Of a stretch of DNA of 37,993 nt, positions 33,836 through 37,993 are shown piece by piece (the first letter of the stretch is position 1; every line of letters begins with the position of its first letter). Position numbers and translations under genes: made by a program. The stretch is from Prolixibacteraceae bacterium (lineage in GTDB: Bacteria; Bacteroidota; Bacteroidia; Bacteroidales; Prolixibacteraceae), in NCBI GenBank assembly GCA_021740385.1, contig JAIOZY010000049.1:1-37993 (forward strand), read 5' to 3'. The notes beneath the pieces were generated by a model. It was not told where the DNA came from and searched no databases. It worked only from the letters and a program-made list of their open reading frames with translations.

Positions 33836-33956
33836 GAATAAATGTTACATTTTTTTTCGGGTTAACAATTCAAATATACAATAATATGGTTGGCTCAAAA
33901 CACCCTGCCTGCTATTTTCTTTTCTATATTTGCTAAAGTAATGGAAATTTGAAATT

Positions 33957-36050
33957 ATGGCTGATAATACTTCAAAATTGATGCAGATTTTAAAGAAATC
34001 GTATTTCATTCTTTTCTTCATCATCACTATTGCCCTCATTTACGTGCTTTACCCCAAACAGGGAATGTTTAAATATGAATTTCAGAAAGGGAAACCCTGG
34101 AAGCATGAAGATTTGATTGCCCCCTTCGATTTTCCGATTTTGAAATCGAAAGAGGCCGTTGAGGCTGAAAAGGACAGCCTTCTTGCAGGTTATATTCCAT
34201 ATTTTGAGATAAATAGTGAAATTAAAAAAAATCAATTGATGAACCTTGAAACCGATATTGAAAAGGTTTTTCAGTCAATTGGCCCCATTGCCGATTCTAT
34301 TATAGTTGATTCATTTAAAACATATTTTGCCGGTTTGTATTCCCGTTTATACGACCAAGGTATACTCGAAAACTCGATAGAAATGCACGAGCCCCTCAGG
34401 GGTAAAGAATCGATTTATATTGTGGCCGACAATAAAGCAAAAATTGTTTCCAAAGAATCGGTTCTTTCGTTAAAAAGTGCATACCTGAAGTTAAACAACC
34501 TTATTAAAGAAGAGGCGCTTTCGGATACGCTTTTTTTGAACCTTCAGCAAAAACTCGATTTTAACAAATACCTCGAACCCAATTTGTTTTATGATAAAAA
34601 CGCCAACGAAACGGCAAAAGCTGAATTGCTTGCACCGGTTTCAACAACAAGGGGGCTCGTGCCCGAGGGTGTACGGATTATTTCCCAGGGAGATGTTGTT
34701 AGTGGTGAAAAGTACGTTGTTCTTGAATCGCTCAAACAAGCCTACGAACATAAACGTTATTACGGAGGCTGGTTCTCTGTACCGATGATTGGTCAATTAT
34801 TGCTTGTGCTGGCCCTTATGGGGCTTTTGGTGGTGTACCTGACCAATTTTAACCGAAAGATATTTCAAAGGAAGCGGAATTTTTCCCTCATACTCTCAAC
34901 TATTTTAATTACTTTTTTGCTCGCACGGCTCATTTACGATAATCCCTACCTCAGCTTTTATCTTTTGCCCATTTGCATTTTACCTATCATAATCCGCACC
35001 TTTGTTGGTGCGCGAATAGCCATTTTTGTTCATTTGCTCGCTGTACTAATGGTAGGCTTTTTGGCCCCCAACAGTTTCGAATACATTTTCATACAGTTTT
35101 TTGCGGGTACAATTGCTGTTGTAAGCCTGAGCAAACTCCACCGCAGGGGGCACCTGGTAATAACTTCGCTTTTGGTAACGCTTTCTTATTTCGTGCTGTT
35201 TTTTATTTTCGAAATGATTAAAGAAGGGAATTTTCAAACCATTAACTGGAAAGAATTTATATGGCTTGCCGGGAATGGAATGCTTATTTTAATTGCTTAC
35301 CCGCTAATTTACATTTACGAGAAAATATTTGGCTTTATTTCCGATGTAACCTTAATGGAATTGTCTGATACCAACCACCCATTGTTAAGGCGGCTGGCAG
35401 AACAAGCCCCGGGAACTTTTCAACACTCGATGCAGGTAGCCAATATGGCCGAAGAGTTTATTGCAAAAACCTACGGAAACCCGATGCTTGTACGTACCGG
35501 TGCTTTATATCATGACGTTGGCAAAATACAAAGTTCTCAGTTTTTTATCGAAAACCAATCAGCCGGACAAAGCCCACACAAAAAACTTTCATATACAAAA
35601 AGCGCTGAAAAAATCATTAGCCATGTTGCAGAAGGCGTTGCACTCGCCCGGAAGCATAATATCCCCGATTCAATTATCGATTTTATAAAAACACATCACG
35701 GGAAAGGGGTGGCCAGATATTTTTATTTAAAATACAAGGAAGAAAATCCCGATAAAGAAGTTGATATTGAAAAATTCATGTACCCGGGTCCTAATCCTGT
35801 TTCGAGGGAAACGGCTGTTGTGATGCTTGCTGATGGAGTAGAGGCAGCAGCACGGAGCCTGCCTGAAAAAAATGAGCAAACCCTCAAAAAAGTTATCGAT
35901 CAAATTATTGATGCTAAAGTACAAAACCATGAACTCGATGAAGCCCCGATAACTTTTAAAGATATTAAAGACATTAAAGCGATTTTTCTGGAAAAATTAA
36001 AAAACATTTATCACGTCCGTATCCAATATCCTTCAGAAAATGAAAAATAG
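33957..36050 (+). CDS. 7TMR-HD family phosphohydrolase (PgpH-like, putative c-di-AMP phosphodiesterase)
   Basis: A 697-residue inner-membrane protein with the architecture of PgpH/YqfF: one N-terminal membrane segment (about 16-31), a large extracytoplasmic 7TMR-HDED-like region (about 35-270), about seven membrane segments (about 275-455) and a cytoplasmic HD domain. HD residues are His490 (FQHSMQVANMAEEF), His519-Asp520 (LYHDVGKI), THHGKG and the acidic ADGVEAA motif. In Firmicutes PgpH degrades c-di-AMP, and Bacteroidota homologs are presumed to do the same. A TATATTTG box (33925-33932) lies 25 nt before the start. aldose epimerase follows after a weak terminator. Confidence 0.93.
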   Translation: MADNTSKLMQILKKSYFILFFIITIALIYVLYPKQGMFKYEFQKGKPWKHEDLIAPFDFPILKSKEAVEAEKDSLLAGYIPYFEINSEIKKNQLMNLETDIEKVFQSIGPIADSIIVDSFKTYFAGLYSRLYDQGILENSIEMHEPLRGKESIYIVADNKAKIVSKESVLSLKSAYLKLNNLIKEEALSDTLFLNLQQKLDFNKYLEPNLFYDKNANETAKAELLAPVSTTRGLVPEGVRIISQGDVVSGEKYVVLESLKQAYEHKRYYGGWFSVPMIGQLLLVLALMGLLVVYLTNFNRKIFQRKRNFSLILSTILITFLLARLIYDNPYLSFYLLPICILPIIIRTFVGARIAIFVHLLAVLMVGFLAPNSFEYIFIQFFAGTIAVVSLSKLHRRGHLVITSLLVTLSYFVLFFIFEMIKEGNFQTINWKEFIWLAGNGMLILIAYPLIYIYEKIFGFISDVTLMELSDTNHPLLRRLAEQAPGTFQHSMQVANMAEEFIAKTYGNPMLVRTGALYHDVGKIQSSQFFIENQSAGQSPHKKLSYTKSAEKIISHVAEGVALARKHNIPDSIIDFIKTHHGKGVARYFYLKYKEENPDKEVDIEKFMYPGPNPVSRETAVVMLADGVEAAARSLPEKNEQTLKKVIDQIIDAKVQNHELDEAPITFKDIKDIKAIFLEKLKNIYHVRIQYPSENEK

Positions 36051-36082
36051 GGCATAGAGAAAAAATTACCTCGTTTTTTTGG

Positions 36083-36108
36083 TGAAACCAGATATAAGTT
36101 TCATTTTT
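36083..36108 (+). terminator. Weak terminator-like hairpin after the PgpH-like gene
   Basis: A 6-bp AT-rich stem (TGAAAC 36083-36088, GTTTCA 36098-36103) is followed by TTTTT. The stem is short, so termination may be partial. Confidence 0.4.
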
Positions 36109-36216
36109 ACCGGCTTTAAAAACCCGGAACTTTTCCATTATTTATGAATAAAAAATATTATTGTGGTTAATTTTTTAATGTTTGCACTTCCATCTACCAG
36201 CAGTTTTTCAAAAAAC

Positions 36217-37275
36217 ATGACTGGTATTCAAAAAGAAAATTTTGAGAAAACAATTGATGGCAAAAGGATTTCACTTTACACCCTTACAAATGCCAATGGC
36301 CTCGAAATGAATGTTACAAACTACGGGGCAAAAGTAGTATCGCTGCATGTGCCCGATAAAACCGGGAAATTTGTAGATGTGGTAACAGGTTATAACTGTA
36401 TTGACGATTATTTAAAATCGAATGAAATATATTTTGGAGCAGCCATTGGCCGCGTTGGGAATCGTATTGCAAAAGGTAAATTCTCGATCAATTCAACAGA
36501 ATACAAGTTGGCTGTAAATAATGGTCCAAACCATTTACACGGTGGCGTAAAAGGATTTCATGCCGTTGTTTGGGATGCCCGGCAGGTTGATGAAAGTACA
36601 CTGGAATTATCATATACTGCCGGTGATATGGAAGAAGGATACCCCGGTGCACTTACGGTAAAAATAATTTATAAGCTTACCGGTAATAACGAGTTTAGCA
36701 TCGAATATTTTGCCGAAACAACCAAAACAACCATTTGTAACCTTACCCATCATTCATATTTTAACCTTTCGGGAGAAGGGGAACCTACCATTCTTGACCA
36801 TGTGCTGGAGTTAAGTGCAGATAAATATACTGTAAGTGACGAAAACCTTATACCCACCGGCGAAATTGCGCTCGTTAAAGGTACTCCGCTCGATTTTGGA
36901 ACAGCCACAGAAATTGGGAAACGCATTGATGCCGATTTTGAAGCATTGAAATTTGGCCATGGTTACGACCATAATTATGTAATAAATAGAGATGGGAACG
37001 AAGCTGCACAAGCAGCATCGGTTTATTCGCCGGTAACCGGCATAAAAATGGATGTTTTAACAACCCAACCGGGCATACAGTTTTATTCGGGAAATTGGAT
37101 GGATGGATCAGAAACAGGTAAATCGGGTAAGCCTTATGTTAAGCGAAGCGCTTTTTGTCTCGAAACCCAGCATTTCCCCGATTCACCAAATCACTCCGGG
37201 TTCCCAAGTATTGTGTTAAAACCGGGAGAAAAGTACAGACATTCATGTGTTTACCGTTTTTCTGTTTTTGATTAG
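36217..37275 (+). CDS. galM: Aldose 1-epimerase (galactose mutarotase)
   Basis: Interconverts alpha and beta anomers of hexoses. From the ATG at 36217 the protein has 352 residues and begins TGIQKENFEKTIDGKRISLYTLTNANG, which matches the family start. An earlier GTG (36163) or ATG (36178) would add up to 18 residues that are not a good signal peptide. Family motifs: the NRIAKGKF segment, NNGPNHLHGGVKGFH, the catalytic His of NLTHHSYFNLSG and FGHGYDHNYVI, QPGIQFYSGNW, and the catalytic Glu in FCLETQHFPDSPNH. All key residues are present. Confidence 0.93.
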   Translation: MTGIQKENFEKTIDGKRISLYTLTNANGLEMNVTNYGAKVVSLHVPDKTGKFVDVVTGYNCIDDYLKSNEIYFGAAIGRVGNRIAKGKFSINSTEYKLAVNNGPNHLHGGVKGFHAVVWDARQVDESTLELSYTAGDMEEGYPGALTVKIIYKLTGNNEFSIEYFAETTKTTICNLTHHSYFNLSGEGEPTILDHVLELSADKYTVSDENLIPTGEIALVKGTPLDFGTATEIGKRIDADFEALKFGHGYDHNYVINRDGNEAAQAASVYSPVTGIKMDVLTTQPGIQFYSGNWMDGSETGKSGKPYVKRSAFCLETQHFPDSPNHSGFPSIVLKPGEKYRHSCVYRFSVFD

Positions 37276-37339
37276 TTTTATTTTAATGCTATTCTTTTAT
37301 TAGCAAAAAATATGAAATTGAAATTTTGACGGTAATAAA

Positions 37340-37370
37340 TTTGGAGTAGAAAAAATTACTTGTATTTTTG
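37340..37370 (+). promoter_or_regulatory. Strong Bacteroidota-type promoter of the tRNA-Lys array
   Basis: TTTG (37340-37343), a spacer of exactly 19 nt and TATTTTTG (37363-37370) fit the full -33/-7 consensus. The predicted start near 37377 is about 60 nt before the first tRNA-like unit, so the whole array and the intact tRNA would lie on one transcript. The preceding 60 nt after galM hold nothing else recognisable. Confidence 0.8.
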
Positions 37371-37437
37371 CACCGCCTTTGAAAAACAAGTAATGAAAAC
37401 ATCGTTTTTTTTTAGGGCTTTTGTTAAAAGAAATATT

Positions 37438-37812
37438 GACTCAGTAGCTCAGTTGGTAGCGCATTCCGCTTTGCGGAAGAGGTACTGGCTGGCGAGAGAA
37501 GAAAGAAATGTTGACTCAGTAGCTCAGTTGGTAGCGCATTCCGCTTTGCGGAAGAGGTTCTGGCTGGCGAGAGAAGAAAGAAATGTTGACTCAGTAGCTC
37601 AGTTGGTAGCGCATTCCGCTTTGCGGAAGTGGTTCTGGCTGGCGAGAGAAGAAAGAAATGTTGACTCAGTAGCTCAGTTGGTAGCGCATTCCGCTTTGCG
37701 GAAGAGGTCCTGGCTGGCGAGAGAAGAAAGAAATGTTGACTCAGTAGCTCAGTTGGTAGAGCATTCCGCTTTGCGGAAGTGGTCCTGGCTGGCGAGAGAA
37801 GAAAGAAATGTT
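37438..37812 (+). repeat. Five 75-bp tRNA-Lys-derived repeats
   Basis: Units start at 37438, 37513, 37588, 37663 and 37738, with an exact 75-bp period. Each begins with the tRNA 5' half (GACTCAGTAGCTCAGTTGG, acceptor and D-arm) and continues into TTCCGC-TTT-GCGGAA, a hairpin in place of the anticodon arm. Next come a truncated CTGGCTGG instead of the T-arm and 3' acceptor strand, and then a CGAGAGAAG tail that resembles the sequence after the real tRNA. Unit 5 is closest to the intact gene (TAGAGC, GTCCTGG). Units 1-4 have TAGCGC and vary at GTACTGG, GTTCTGG and GTCCTGG. None can form a complete cloverleaf. A frame that stays open across them only reflects the 75-bp period. Confidence 0.93.
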
Positions 37813-37885
37813 GACTCAGTAGCTCAGTTGGTAGAGCACATCCCTTTTAAGGATGGGGTCCTGGGTTCGAGACCCAGCTGAGTCA
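37813..37885 (+). tRNA. tRNA-Lys (anticodon UUU)
   Basis: A 73-nt cloverleaf. Acceptor GACTCAG/CTGAGTC with discriminator A; D-stem GCTC/GAGC; anticodon arm CATCC-CTTTTAA-GGATG with anticodon TTT; variable loop GGGTC; T-arm CTGGG-TTCGAGA-CCCAG. No CCA is encoded. It is the last and only complete unit of a six-unit array. Confidence 0.97.
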
Positions 37886-37888
37886 CGA

Positions 37889-37921
37889 GGGAGAAGTTAG
37901 AAATTAGCTTCTCCCTTTTTT
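37889..37921 (+). terminator. Rho-independent terminator after tRNA-Lys
   Basis: A perfect 8-bp stem (GGGAGAAG 37889-37896, CTTCTCCC 37908-37915) is followed by six T. It closes the tRNA-Lys transcription unit 3 nt after the tRNA. Confidence 0.9.
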
Positions 37922-37993
37922 ATTCTCCAAAAAACAGACATCATGTTTACGGTTTACATTCTTTATAGCTTTAAAATCGATCGATATTATATT

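Noticed and set aside
37438-37812. CRISPR array
   Set aside because: The period is constant but there are no unique spacers. The repeat is a tRNA fragment and no cas genes are present.
37360-37881. Open frame of 173 codons with a 25-residue repeat (DSVAQLVAHSALRKR...)
   Set aside because: It stays open only because the tRNA-derived unit is 75 bp, a multiple of three. It runs through the tRNA-Lys gene and is a classic spurious tRNA translation.

Overview
The window looks like a chromosomal segment of a free-living Bacteroidota, most likely Bacteroidales/Marinilabiliales-like (for example Prolixibacteraceae). The pointers are a moderately AT-rich sequence, promoters of the TTG-N19-TAnnTTTG type, an UpxY-type NusG, DUF4270, a WbqC-like protein next to a large signal peptidase I, a four-helix-bundle (S23-like) protein and a YkfC-type C40 peptidase. 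The taxon is inferred from gene families and motifs only.

Positions 1-9,840 are read leftward. A promoter at 9810-9839 drives a Wza-like export lipoprotein, a Wzc-like tyrosine autokinase and an UpxY/NusG antiterminator. A second promoter at 5679-5709 opens a leader of about 650 nt packed with hairpin repeats. It is followed by a sulfate-activation cluster: cysQ, an SLC13-type transporter, cysC, a four-helix-bundle gene and cysD. CysN is expected just beyond the left edge. Together these genes suggest sulfate uptake and PAPS supply next to polysaccharide export.

Positions 10,200-15,500 hold dinB-tex (rightward), a small acidic hypothetical protein, a PadR regulator with terminator and a cytidylate-kinase-like protein. 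Positions 15,980-24,280 hold a secreted heparinase II/III-like protein that faces a sodium:solute symporter and a giant ten-PAS hybrid histidine kinase. That kinase lacks the phospho-acceptor histidine.

Positions 24,600-37,280 are mostly housekeeping and envelope genes: dapB-lepB-wbqC; a kelch lipoprotein; a DUF4270 lipoprotein followed by two outer-membrane proteins; a NUDIX hydrolase with a cell-wall C40 peptidase; a PgpH-type HD phosphodiesterase; and aldose 1-epimerase. The right end carries five 75-bp tRNA-like repeats followed by an intact tRNA-Lys(UUU), all between one strong promoter and one terminator.

The most unusual material is between genes. A hexamer repeat (AAGGTT/GAGGTT) occurs at seven places and brackets the four-helix-bundle gene in inverted orientation. 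Palindromic CCCGAT/ATCGGG elements lie in the leaders of cysC, cysQ and dapB. A tandem hairpin repeat has stems that differ in sequence but stay complementary. The tRNA-Lys-derived array is the other standout.
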